DNA from: Pyropia yezoensis
Lineage: Eukaryota; Rhodophyta; Bangiophyceae; Bangiales; Bangiaceae
Length of the DNA stretch: 64,000 nucleotides
Assembly (NCBI GenBank): GCA_009829735.1
Contig: CM020618.1
Coordinates: 33,332,894 to 33,396,893, forward strand
Direction of reading: 5' to 3'
The position numbers and the translations under genes were made by a program. Shown piece by piece: positions 42,301 to 54,300 of the stretch. The notes under the pieces are model-generated. The model saw only the letters and a list, made by a program, of their open reading frames with translations. It was not told the DNA's origin and did not search any database. Position 1 is the first letter of the stretch, and each line of letters opens with the position of its first letter.

Positions 42301-45300
42301 CAGGCGCCGACCCAACGCCAGCCACCAACGTCGCCCCTACCGCGTCGTCCACCGGCTGCATGCCGGCCGGCCGCACCTCGCCCGCCCCCACCGTCACCGC
42401 CACAGTGTCGTCCGCCGGCTCCATGCCGGCCGGCTGCTCCTCGGCGGCCTCGTCCCCAGCCGGCAGCAAGCCGGTCGGCAACAAGCCAGTCGGCTGCACG
42501 CCGGCCGGCTCCTGCTCCACCGGGTCGTCCGCCGGCTGCGAGCCGGTCGGCTGCGAGCCGGCGGCCTGCTCCCCAGCCGGCACCGTGCCGGTCGCCACCA
42601 AGCCAGACGGCAGCAAGCCGGTCGGCTCGAAGCCAGGCGGCTGCGAGCCGCTCGGCTGCACGCCGCTCGGCTGCACCGCTGCCGGCTCGTCGGCCGACTG
42701 CATGCCGGTTGGCTGCACCCCGGCAGGTGCAGACCCAACACCAGCCGCCAGCGTCGCCGCCACCATGTCGCCCACCTGCTGCCCGGTCGGCTCCTGCGCC
42801 ACGGGGTCCTCCGCCGGCTGCTCCCCGGTCGGCTGCTCCCCTGCGGCCTGCTGCCCAGCCGGCACCATGCCAGCCAGCACCGAGCCCACCGGCTGTACGC
42901 TGGTCGGCTCCTGCGCCGCCGCGTCGTCCGCCGGCTGCTCCCCGGTCGGCTGTGAGCCGGCGGGCTGCTCCCCAGCCGGCTCCATGCCGGTCGGCTGCGC
43001 GCCCGCCGGCTCAAAGCCGGTCGGCTGCAAGCCCGACGGCTGCACGCCAGCCGTCACCCCCGTCGGCTCCGTCGCCCCCACCCCCTCCTCGTCCGACGCT
43101 GCCTCGGTCGTCGGCGTCACCCGCGACGGCTCGGTCGTCTCACCCGGCCGCGACGGCTTGCGGCCGTCCGGCTTGGTGCCCGACGGCCGCGAGCCGCCCG
43201 CCACCGACGCCGCCAGCTCCGCGCGTGACGGCTTGCGGCCGCCCGGCTTGGCCGGCTTGGCCGGCTTGCTGTCGGCCGGGACGCCCGTCGCCTCTGTCCA
43301 CGACGGGGTGTTGGTCAACCCAGCCGCCGCCACCACCGTCGCGCCCGTCGCGTCCGTCGTGTCGGCCGCCTCCTCGGGCGACTCCTCCTTCACCTCCTCG
43401 GGCGACTCCTCCTCCGCCTCATCCGGCTCGGTCGAGCCCGACACCACCGCCGCGCCCACCGTACCAAACACCGCCGCCACGGCGCCCACCGCCCCCGCCA
43501 GTATCCCCGGCTGCGTGTCCACAGACGTCGAGCCCGTCGGCGCCACCCCGGCTGCCGTCGACTCATCGTCCGCCACAGTGTCGTCCGCCGGCTCCATGCC
43601 GGCCGGCTGCTCCTCGGCGGCCTCGCCCCCAGCCGGCAGCAAGCCGGTCGGCAACAAGCCAGTCGGCTGCACGCCGGCCGGCTCCTGCTCCACCGGGTCG
43701 TCCGCCGGCTGCGAGCCGGTCGGCTGCTGCCCGGTGGGCGCAGACCCAAACCCACCCACCAGCGTCGCCGCCACCGTCTCGTCCACCGGCTGCCCGGTCG
43801 GCTGCAGCGCCGGCGTGTCGTCGGCCGGCTGCATGCCGGTGGGCTGCTGCCCGGCAGGCGCCGACCCAACGCCAGCCACCAACGTCGCCCCTACCGCGTC
43901 GTCCACCGGCTGCATGCCGGCCGGCCGCACCTCGCCCGCCCCCACCGTCACCGCCACAGTGTCGTCCGCCGGCTCCATGCCGGCCGGCTGCTCCTCGGCG
44001 GCCTCGTCCCCAGCCGGCAGCAAGCCGGTCGGCAACAAGCCAGTCGGCTGCACGCCGGCCGGCTCCTGCTCCACCGGGTCGTCCGCCGGCTGCGAGCCGG
44101 TCGGCTGCGAGCCGGCGGCCTGCTCCCCAGCCGGCACCGTGCCGGTCGCCACCAAGCCAGACGGCAGCAAGCCGGTCGGCTCGAAGCCAGGCGGCTGCGA
44201 GCCGCTCGGCTGCACGCCGCTCGGCTGCACCGCTGCCGGCTCGTCGGCCGACTGCATGCCGGTTGGCTGCACCCCGGCAGGTGCAGACCCAACACCAGCC
44301 GCCAGCGTCGCCGCCACCATGTCGCCCACCTGCTGCCCGGTCGGCTCCTGCGCCACGGGGTCCTCCGCCGGCTGCTCCCCGGTCGGCTGCTCCCCTGCGG
44401 CCTGCTGCCCAGCCGGCACCATGCCAGCCAGCACCGAGCCCACCGGCTGTACGCTGGTCGGCTCCTGCGCCGCCGCGTCGTCCGCCGGCTGCTCCCCGGT
44501 CGGCTGTGAGCCGGCGGGCTGCTCCCCAGCCGGCTCCATGCCGGTCGGCTGCGCGCCCGCCGGCTCAAAGCCGGTCGGCTGCAAGCCCGACGGCTGCACG
44601 CCAGCCGTCACCCCCGTCGGCTCCGTCGCCCCCACCCCCTCCTCGTCCGACGCTGCCTCGGTCGTCGGCGTCACCCGCGACGGCTCGGTCGTCTCACCCG
44701 GCCGCGACGGCTTGCGGCCGTCCGGCTTGGTGCCCGACGGCCGCGAGCCGCCCGCCACCGACGCCGCCAGCTCCGCGCGTGACGGCTTGCGGCCGCCCGG
44801 CTTGGCCGGCTTGGCCGGCTTGCTGTCGGCCGGGACGCCCGTCGCCTCTGTCCACGACGGGGTGTTGGTCAACCCAGCCGCCGCCACCACCGTCGCGCCC
44901 GTCGCGTCCGTCGTGTCGGCCACCTCCTCGGGCGACTCCTCCTTCACCTCCTCGGGCGACTCCTCCTCCGCCTCATCCGGCTCGGTCGAGCCCGACACCA
45001 CCGCCGCGCCCACCGTACCAAACACCGCCGCCACGGCGCCCACCGCCCCCGCCAGTATCCCCGGCTGCGTGTCCACAGACGTCGAGCCCGTCGGCGCCAC
45101 CCCGGCTGCCGTCGACTCATCGTCCGCCACAGTGTCGTCCGCCGGCTCCATGCCGGCCGGCTGCTCCTCGGCGGCCTCGCCCCCAGCCGGCAGCAAGCCG
45201 GTCGGCAACAAGCCAGTCGGCTGCACGCCGGCCGGCTCCTGCTCCACCGGGTCGTCCGCCGGCTGCGAGCCGGTCGGCTGCTGCCCGGTGGGCGCAGACC

Positions 45301-48300
45301 CAAACCCACCCACCAGCGTCGCCGCCACCGTCTCGTCCACCGGCTGCCCGGTCGGCTGCAGCGCCGGCGTGTCGTCGGCCGGCTGCATGCCGGTGGGCTG
45401 CTGCCCGGCAGGCGCCGACCCAACGCCAGCCACCAACGTCGCCCCTACCGCGTCGTCCACCGGCTGCATGCCGGCCGGCCGCACCTCGCCCGCCCCCACC
45501 GTCACCGCCACAGTGTCGTCCGCCGGCTCCATGCCGGCCGGCTGCTCCTCGGCGGCCTCGTCCCCAGCCGGCAGCAAGCCGGTCGGCAACAAGCCAGTCG
45601 GCTGCACGCCGGCCGGCTCCTGCTCCACCGGGTCGTCCGCCGGCTGCGAGCCGGTCGGCTGCGAGCCGGCGGCCTGCTCCCCAGCCGGCACCGTGCCGGT
45701 CGCCACCAAGCCAGACGGCAGCAAGCCGGTCGGCTCGAAGCCAGGCGGCTGCGAGCCGCTCGGCTGCACGCCGCTCGGCTGCACCGCTGCCGGCTCGTCG
45801 GCCGACTGCATGCCGGTTGGCTGCACCCCGGCAGGTGCAGACCCAACACCAGCCGCCAGCGTCGCCGCCACCATGTCGCCCACCTGCTGCCCGGTCGGCT
45901 CCTGCGCCACGGGGTCCTCCGCCGGCTGCTCCCCGGTCGGCTGCTCCCCTGCGGCCTGCTGCCCAGCCGGCACCATGCAGCCAGCACCGAGCCCACCGGC
46001 TGTACGCTGGTCGGCTCCTGCGCCGCCGCGTCGTCCGCCGGCTGCTCCCCGGTCGGCTGTGAGCCGGCGGGCTGCTCCCCAGCCGGCTCCATGCCGGTCG
46101 GCTGCGCGCCCGCCGGCTCCAAAGCCGGTCGGCTGCAAGCCCGACGGCTGCACGCCAGCCGTCACCCCCGTCGGCTCCGTCGCCCCCACCCCTCCTCGTC
46201 CGACGCTGCCTCGGTCGTCGGCGTCACCCGCGACGGCTCGGTCGTCTCACCCGGCCGCGACGGCTTGCGGCCGTCCGGCTTGGTGCCCGACGCCGCGAGC
46301 CGCCCGCCACCGACGCCGCCAGCTCCGCGCGTGACGGCTTGCGGCCGCCCGGCTTGGCCGGCTTGGCCGGCTTGCTGTCGGCCGGGACGCCGTCGCCTCT
46401 GTCCACGACGGGGGTGTTGGTCAACCCAGCCGCCGCCACCACCGTCGCGCCCGTCGCGTCCGTCGTGTCGGCCGCCTCCTCGGGCGACTCCTCCTTCACC
46501 TCCTCGGGCGACTCCTCCTCCGCCTCATCCGGCTCGGTCGAGCCCGACACCACCGCCGCGCCCACCGTACCAAACACCGCCGCCACGGCGCCCACCGCCC
46601 CCGCCAGTATCCCCGGCTGCGTGTCCACAGACGTCGAGCCCGTCGGCGCCACCCCGGCTGCCGTCGACTCATCGTCCGCCACAGTGTCGTCCGCCGGCTC
46701 CATGCCGGCCGGCTGCTCCTCGGCGGCCTCGCCCCCAGCCGGCAGCAAGCCGGTCGGCAACAAGCCAGTCGGCTGCACGCCGGCCGGCTCCTGCTCCACC
46801 GGGTCGTCCGCCGGCTGCGAGCCGGTCGGCTGCTGCCCGGTGGGCGCAGACCCAAACCCACCCACCAGCGTCGCCGCCACCGTCTCGTCCACCGGCTGCC
46901 CGGTCGGCTGCAGCGCCGGCGTGTCGTCGGCCGGCTGCATGCCGGTGGGCTGCTGCCCGGCAGGCGCCGACCCAACGCCAGCCACCAACGTCGCCCCTAC
47001 CGCGTCGTCCACCGGCTGCATGCCGGCCGGCCGCACCTCGCCCGCCCCCACCGTCACCGCCACAGTGTCGTCCGCCGGCTCCATGCCGGCCGGCTGCTCC
47101 TCGGCGGCCTCGTCCCCAGCCGGCAGCAAGCCGGTCGGCAACAAGCCAGTCGGCTGCACGCCGGCCGGCTCCTGCTCCACCGGGTCGTCCGCCGGCTGCG
47201 AGCCGGTCGGCTGCGAGCCGGCGGCCTGCTCCCCAGCCGGCACCGTGCCGGTCGCCACCAAGCCAGACGGCAGCAAGCCGGTCGGCTCGAAGCCAGGCGG
47301 GCTGCGAGCCGCTCGGCTGCACGCCGCTCGGCTGCACCGCTGCCGGCTCGTCGGCCGACTGCATGCCGGTTGGCTGCACCCCGGCAGGTGCAGACCCAAC
47401 ACCAGCCGCCAGCGTCGCCGCCACCATGTCGCCCACCTGCTGCCCGGTCGGCTCCTGCGCCACGGGGTCCTCCGCCGGCTGCTCCCCGGTCGGCTGCTCC
47501 CCTGCGGCCTGCTGCCCAGCCGGCACCATGCCAGCCAGCACCGAGCCCACCGGCTGTACGCTGGTCGGCTCCTGCGCCGCCGCGTCGTCCGCCGGCTGCT
47601 CCCCGGTCGGCTGTGAGCCGGCGGGCTGCTCCCCAGCCGGCTCCATGCCGGTCGGCTGCGCGCCCGCCGGCTCAAAGCCGGTCGGCTGCAAGCCCGACGG
47701 CTGCACGCCAGCCGTCACCCCCGTCGGCTCCGTCGCCCCCACCCCCTCCTCGTCCGACGCTGCCTCGGTCGTCGGCGTCACCCGCGACGGCTCGGTCGTC
47801 TCACCCGGCCGCGACGGCTTGCGGCCGTCCGGCTTGGTGCCCGACGGCCGCGAGCCGCCCGCCACCGACGCCGCCAGCTCCGCGCGTGACGGCTTGCGGC
47901 CGCCCGGCTTGGCCGGCTTGGCCGGCTTGCTGTCGGCCGGGACGCCCGTCGCCTCTGTCCACGACGGGGTGTTGGTCAACCCAGCCGCCGCCACCACCGT
48001 CGCGCCCGTCGCGTCCGTCGTGTCGGCCGCCTCCTCGGGCGACTCCTCCTTCACCTCCTCGGGCGACTCCTCCTCCGCCTCATCCGGCTCGGTCGAGCCC
48101 GACACCACCGCCGCGCCCACCGTACCAAACACCGCCGCCACGGCGCCCACCGCCCCCGCCAGTATCCCCGCCTGCGTGTCCACAGACGTCGAGCCCGTCG
48201 GCGCCACCCCCGGCTGCCGTCGACTCATCGTCCGCCACAGTGTCGTCCGCCGGCTCCATGCCGGCCGGCTGCTCCTCGGCGGCCTCGCCCCCAGCCGGCA

Positions 48301-51300
48301 GCAAGCCGGTCGGCAACAAGCCAGTCGGCTGCACGCCGGCCGGCTCCTGCTCCACCGGGTCGTCCGCCGGCTGCGAGCCGGTCGGCTGCTGCCCGGTGGG
48401 CCAGACCCAAACCCACCCACCAGCGTCGCCGCCACCGTCTCGTCCACCGGCTGCCCGGTCGGCTGCAGCGCCGGCGTGTCGTCGGCCGGCTGCATGCCGG
48501 TGGGCTGCTGCCCGGCAGGCGCCGACCCAACGCCAGCCACCAACGTCGCCCCTACCGCGTCGTCCACCGGCTGCATGCCGGCCGGCCGCACCTCGCCCGC
48601 CCCCACCGTCACCGCCACAGTGTCGTCCGCCGGCTCCATGCCGGCCGGCTGCTCCTCGGCGGCCTCGTCCCCAGCCGGCAGCAAGCCGGTCGGCAACAAG
48701 CCAGTCGGCTGCACGCCGGCCGGCTCCTGCTCCACCGGGTCGTCCGCCGGCTGCGAGCCGGTCGGCTGCGAGCCGGCGGCCTGCTCCCCAGCCGGCACCG
48801 TGCCGGTCGCCACCAAGCCAGACGGCAGCAAGCCGGTCGGCTCGAAGCCAGGCGGCTGCGAGCCGCTCGGCTGCACGCCGCTCGGCTGCACCGCTGCCGG
48901 CTCGTCGGCCGACTGCATGCCGGTTGGCTGCACCCCGGCAGGTGCAGACCCAACACCAGCCGCCAGCGTCGCCGCCACCATGTCGCCCACCTGCTGCCCG
49001 GTCGGCTCCTGCGCCACGGGGTCCTCCGCCGGCTGCTCCCCGGTCGGCTGCTCCCCTGCGGCCTGCTGCCCAGCCGCCACCATGCCAGCCAGCACCGAGC
49101 CCACCGGCTGTACGCTGGTCGGCTCCTGCGCCGCCGCGTCGTCCGCCGGCTGCTCCCCGGTCGGCTGTGAGCCGGCGGGCTGCTCCCCAGCCGGCTCCAT
49201 GCCGGTCGGCTGCGCGCCCGCCGGCTCAAAGCCGGTCGGCTGCAAGCCCGACGGCTGCACGCCAGCCGTCACCCCCGTCGGCTCCGTCGCCCCCACCCCC
49301 TCCTCGTCCGACGCTGCCTCGGTCGTCGGCGTCACCCGCGACGGCTCGGTCGTCTCACCCGGCCGCGACGGCTTGCGGCCGTCCGGCTTGGTGCCCGACG
49401 GCCGCGAGCCGCCCGCCACCGACGCCGCCAGCTCCGCGCGTGACGGCTTGCGGCCGCCCGGCTTGGCCGGCTTGGCCGGCTTGCTGTCGGCCGGGACGCC
49501 CGTCGCCTCTGTCCACGACGGGGTGTTGGTCAACCCAGCCGCCGCCACCACCGTCGCGCCCGTCGCGTCCGTCGTGTCGGCCGCCTCCTCGGGCGACTCC
49601 TCCTTCACCTCCTCGGGCGACTCCTCCTCCGCCTCATCCGGCTCGGTCGAGCCCGACACCACCGCCGCGCCCACCGTACCAAACACCGCCGCCACGGCGC
49701 CCACCGCCCCCGCCAGTATCCCCGGCTGCGTGTCCACAGACGTCGAGCCCGTCGGCGCCACCCCGGCTGCCGTCGACTCATCGTCCGCCACAGTGTCGTC
49801 CGCCGGCTCCATGCCGGCCGGCTGCTCCTCGGCGGCCTCGCCCCCAGCCGGCAGCAAGCCGGTCGGCAACAAGCCAGTCGGCTGCACGCCGGCCGGCTCC
49901 TGCTCCACCGGGTCGTCCGCCGGCTGCGAGCCGGTCGGCTGCTGCCCGGTGGGCGCAGACCCAAACCCACCCACCAGCGTCGCCGCCACCGTCTCGTCCA
50001 CCGGCTGCCCGGTCGGCTGCAGCGCCGGCGTGTCGTCGGCCGGCTGCATGCCGGTGGGCTGCTGCCCGGCAGGCGCCGACCCAACGCCAGCCACCAACGT
50101 CGCCCCTACCGCGTCGTCCACCGGCTGCATGCCGGCCGGCCGCACCTCGCCCGCCCCCACCGTCACCGCCACAGTGTCGTCCGCCGGCTCCATGCCGGCC
50201 GGCTGCTCCTCGGCGGCCTCGTCCCCAGCCGGCAGCAAGCCGGTCGGCAACAAGCCAGTCGGCTGCACGCCGGCCGGCTCCTGCTCCACCGGGTCGTCCG
50301 CCGGCTGCGAGCCGGTCGGCTGCGAGCCGGCGGCCTGCTCCCCAGCCGGCACCGTGCCGGTCGCCACCAAGCCAGACGGCAGCAAGCCGGTCGGCTCGAA
50401 GCCAGGCGGCTGCGAGCCGCTCGGCTGCACGCCGCTCGGCTGCACCGCTGCCGGCTCGTCGGCCGACTGCATGCCGGTTGGCTGCACCCCGGCAGGTGCA
50501 GACCCAACACCAGCCGCCAGCGTCGCCGCCACCATGTCGCCCACCTGCTGCCCGGTCGGCTCCTGCGCCACGGGGTCCTCCGCCGGCTGCTCCCCGGTCG
50601 GCTGCTCCCCTGCGGCCTGCTGCCCAGCCGCCACCATGCCAGCCAGCACCGAGCCCACCGGCTGTACGCTGGTCGGCTCCTGCGCCGCCGCGTCGTCCGC
50701 CGGCTGCTCCCCGGTCGGCTGTGAGCCGGCGGGCTGCTCCCCAGCCGGCTCCATGCCGGTCGGCTGCGCGCCCGCCGGCTCAAAGCCGGTCGGCTGCAAG
50801 CCCGACGGCTGCACGCCAGCCGTCACCCCCGTCGGCTCCGTCGCCCCCACCCCCTCCTCGTCCGACGCTGCCTCGGTCGTCGGCGTCACCCGCGACGGCT
50901 CGGTCGTCTCACCCGGCCGCGACGGCTTGCGGCCGTCCGGCTTGGTGCCCGACGGCCGCGAGCCGCCCGCCACCGACGCCGCCAGCTCCGCGCGTGACGG
51001 CTTGCGGCCGCCCGGCTTGGCCGGCTTGGCCGGCTTGCTGTCGGCCGGGACGCCCGTCGCCTCTGTCCACGACGGGGTGTTGGTCAACCCAGCCGCCGCC
51101 ACCACCGTCGCGCCCGTCGCGTCCGTCGTGTCGGCCGCCTCCTCGGGCGACTCCTCCTTCACCTCCTCGGGCGACTCCTCCTCCGCCTCATCCGGCTCGG
51201 TCGAGCCCGACACCACCGCCGCGCCCACCGTACCAAACACCGCCGCCACGGCGCCCACCGCCCCCGCCAGTATCCCCGGCTGCGTGTCCACAGACGTCGA

Positions 51301-54300
51301 GCCCGTCGGCGCCACCCCGGCTGCCGTCGACTCATCGTCCGCCACAGTGTCGTCCGCCGGCTCCATGCCGGCCGGCTGCTCCTCGGCGGCCTCGCCCCCA
51401 GCCGGCAGCAAGCCGGTCGGCAACAAGCCAGTCGGCTGCACGCCGGCCGGCTCCTGCTCCACCGGGTCGTCCGCCGGCTGCGAGCCGGTCGGCTGCTGCC
51501 CGGTGGGCACAGACCCAAACCCACCCACCAGCGTCGCCGCCACCGTCTCGTCCACCGGCTGCCCGGTCGGCTGCAGCGCCGGCGTGTCGTCGGCCGGCTG
51601 CATGCCGGTGGGCTGCTGCCCGGCAGGCGCCGACCCAACGCCAGCCACCAACGTCGCCCCTACCGCGTCGTCCACCGGCTGCATGCCGGCCGGCCGCACC
51701 TCGCCCGCCCCCACCGTCACCGCCACAGTGTCGTCCGCCGGCTCCATGCCGGCCGGCTGCTCCTCGGCGGCCTCGTCCCCAGCCGGCAGCAAGCCGGTCG
51801 GCAACAAGCCAGTCGGCTGCACGCCGGCCGGCTCCTGCTCCACCGGGTCGTCCGCCGGCTGCGAGCCGGTCGGCTGCGAGCCGGCGGCCTGCTCCCCAGC
51901 CGGCACCGTGCCGGTCGCCACCAAGCCAGACGGCAGCAAGCCGGTCGGCTCGAAGCCAGGCGGCTGCGAGCCGCTCGGCTGCACGCCGCTCGGCTGCACC
52001 GCTGCCGGCTCGTCGGCCGACTGCATGCCGGTTGGCTGCACCCCGGCAGGTGCAGACCCAACACCAGCCGCCAGCGTCGCCGCCACCATGTCGCCCACCT
52101 GCTGCCCGGTCGGCTCCTGCGCCACGGGGTCCTCCGCCGGCTGCTCCCCGGTCGGCTGCTCCCCTGCGGCCTGCTGCCCAGCCGGCACCATGCCAGCCAG
52201 CACCGAGCCCACCGGCTGTACGCTGGTCGGCTCCTGCGCCGCCGCGTCGTCCGCCGGCTGCTCCCCGGTCGGCTGTGAGCCGGCGGGCTGCTCCCCAGCC
52301 GGCTCCATGCCGGTCGGCTGCGCGCCCGCCGGCTCAAAGCCGGTCGGCTGCAAGCCCGACGGCTGCACGCCAGCCGTCACCCCCGTCGGCTCCGTCGCCC
52401 CCACCCCCTCCTCGTCCGACGCTGCCTCGGTCGTCGGCGTCACCCGCGACGGCTCGGTCGTCTCACCCGGCCGCGACGGCTTGCGGCCGTCCGGCTTGGT
52501 GCCCGACGGCCGCGAGCCGCCCGCCACCGACGCCGCCAGCTCCGCGCGTGACGGCTTGCGGCCGCCCGGCTTGGCCGGCTTGGCCGGCTTGCTGTCGGCC
52601 GGGACGCCCGTCGCCTCTGTCCACGACGGGGTGTTGGTCAACCCAGCCGCCGCCACCACCGTCGCGCCCGTCGCGTCCGTCGTGTCGGCCGCCTCCTCGG
52701 GCGACTCCTCCTTCACCTCCTCGGGCGACTCCTCCTCCGCCTCATCCGGCTCGGTCGAGCCCGACACCACCGCCGCGCCCACCGTACCAAACACCGCCGC
52801 CACGGCGCCCACCGCCCCCGCCAGTATCCCCGGCTGCGTGTCCACAGACGTCGAGCCCGTCGGCGCCACCCCGGCTGCCGTCGACTCATCGTCCGCCACA
52901 GTGTCGTCCGCCGGCTCCATGCCGGCCGGCTGCTCCTCGGCGGCCTCGCCCCCAGCCGGCAGCAAGCCGGTCGGCAACAAGCCAGTCGGCTGCACGCCGG
53001 CCGGCTCCTGCTCCACCGGGTCGTCCGCCGGCTGCGAGCCGGTCGGCTGCTGCCCGGTGGGCGCAGACCCAAACCCACCCACCAGCGTCGCCGCCACCGT
53101 CTCGTCCACCGGCTGCCCGGTCGGCTGCAGCGCCGGCGTGTCGTCGGCCGGCTGCATGCCGGTGGGCTGCTGCCCGGCAGGCGCCGACCCAACGCCAGCC
53201 ACCAACGTCGCCCCTACCGCGTCGTCCACCGGCTGCATGCCGGCCGGCCGCACCTCGCCCGCCCCCACCGTCACCGCCACAGTGTCGTCCGCCGGCTCCA
53301 TGCCGGCCGGCTGCTCCTCGGCGGCCTCGTCCCCAGCCGGCAGCAAGCCGGTCGGCAACAAGCCAGTCGGCTGCACGCCGGCCGGCTCCTGCTCCACCGG
53401 GTCGTCCGCCGGCTGCGAGCCGGTCGGCTGCGAGCCGGCGGCCTGCTCCCCAGCCGGCACCGTGCCGGTCGCCACCAAGCCAGACGGCAGCAAGCCGGTC
53501 GGCTCGAAGCCAGGCGGCTGCGAGCCGCTCGGCTGCACGCCGCTCGGCTGCACCGCTGCCGGCTCGTCGGCCGACTGCATGCCGGTTGGCTGCACCCCGG
53601 CAGGTGCAGACCCAACACCAGCCGCCAGCGTCGCCGCCACCATGTCGCCCACCTGCTGCCCGGTCGGCTCCTGCGCCACGGGGTCCTCCGCCGGCTGCTC
53701 CCCGGTCGGCTGCTCCCCTGCGGCCTGCTGCCCAGCCGCCACCATGCCAGCCAGCACCGAGCCCACCGGCTGTACGCTGGTCGGCTCCTGCGCCGCCGCG
53801 TCGTCCGCCGGCTGCTCCCCGGTCGGCTGTGAGCCGGCGGGCTGCTCCCCAGCCGGCTCCATGCCGGTCGGCTGCGCGCCCGCCGGCTCAAAGCCGGTCG
53901 GCTGCAAGCCCGACGGCTGCACGCCAGCCGTCACCCCCGTCGGCTCCGTCGCCCCCACCCCCTCCTCGTCCGACGCTGCCTCGGTCGTCGGCGTCACCCG
54001 CGACGGCTCGGTCGTCTCACCCGGCCGCGACGGCTTGCGGCCGTCCGGCTTGGTGCCCGACGGCCGCGAGCCGCCCGCCACCGACGCCGCCAGCTCCGCG
54101 CGTGACGGCTTGCGGCCGCCCGGCTTGGCCGGCTTGGCCGGCTTGCTGTCGGCCGGGACGCCCGTCGCCTCTGTCCACGACGGGGTGTTGGTCAACCCAG
54201 CCGCCGCCACCACCGTCGCGCCCGTCGCGTCCGTCGTGTCGGCCGCCTCCTCGGGCGACTCCTCCTTCACCTCCTCGGGCGACTCCTCCTCCGCCTCATC

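Noticed and set aside
38406-46334. Plus-strand open frame of about 2,640 codons, Cys/Pro-rich
   Set aside because: It is the complement of the minus-strand repeat gene. Plus frames are repeatedly broken by TGA in the diverged tail (33.9-36.3 kb), where the minus frame remains open, so I treat it as a shadow.
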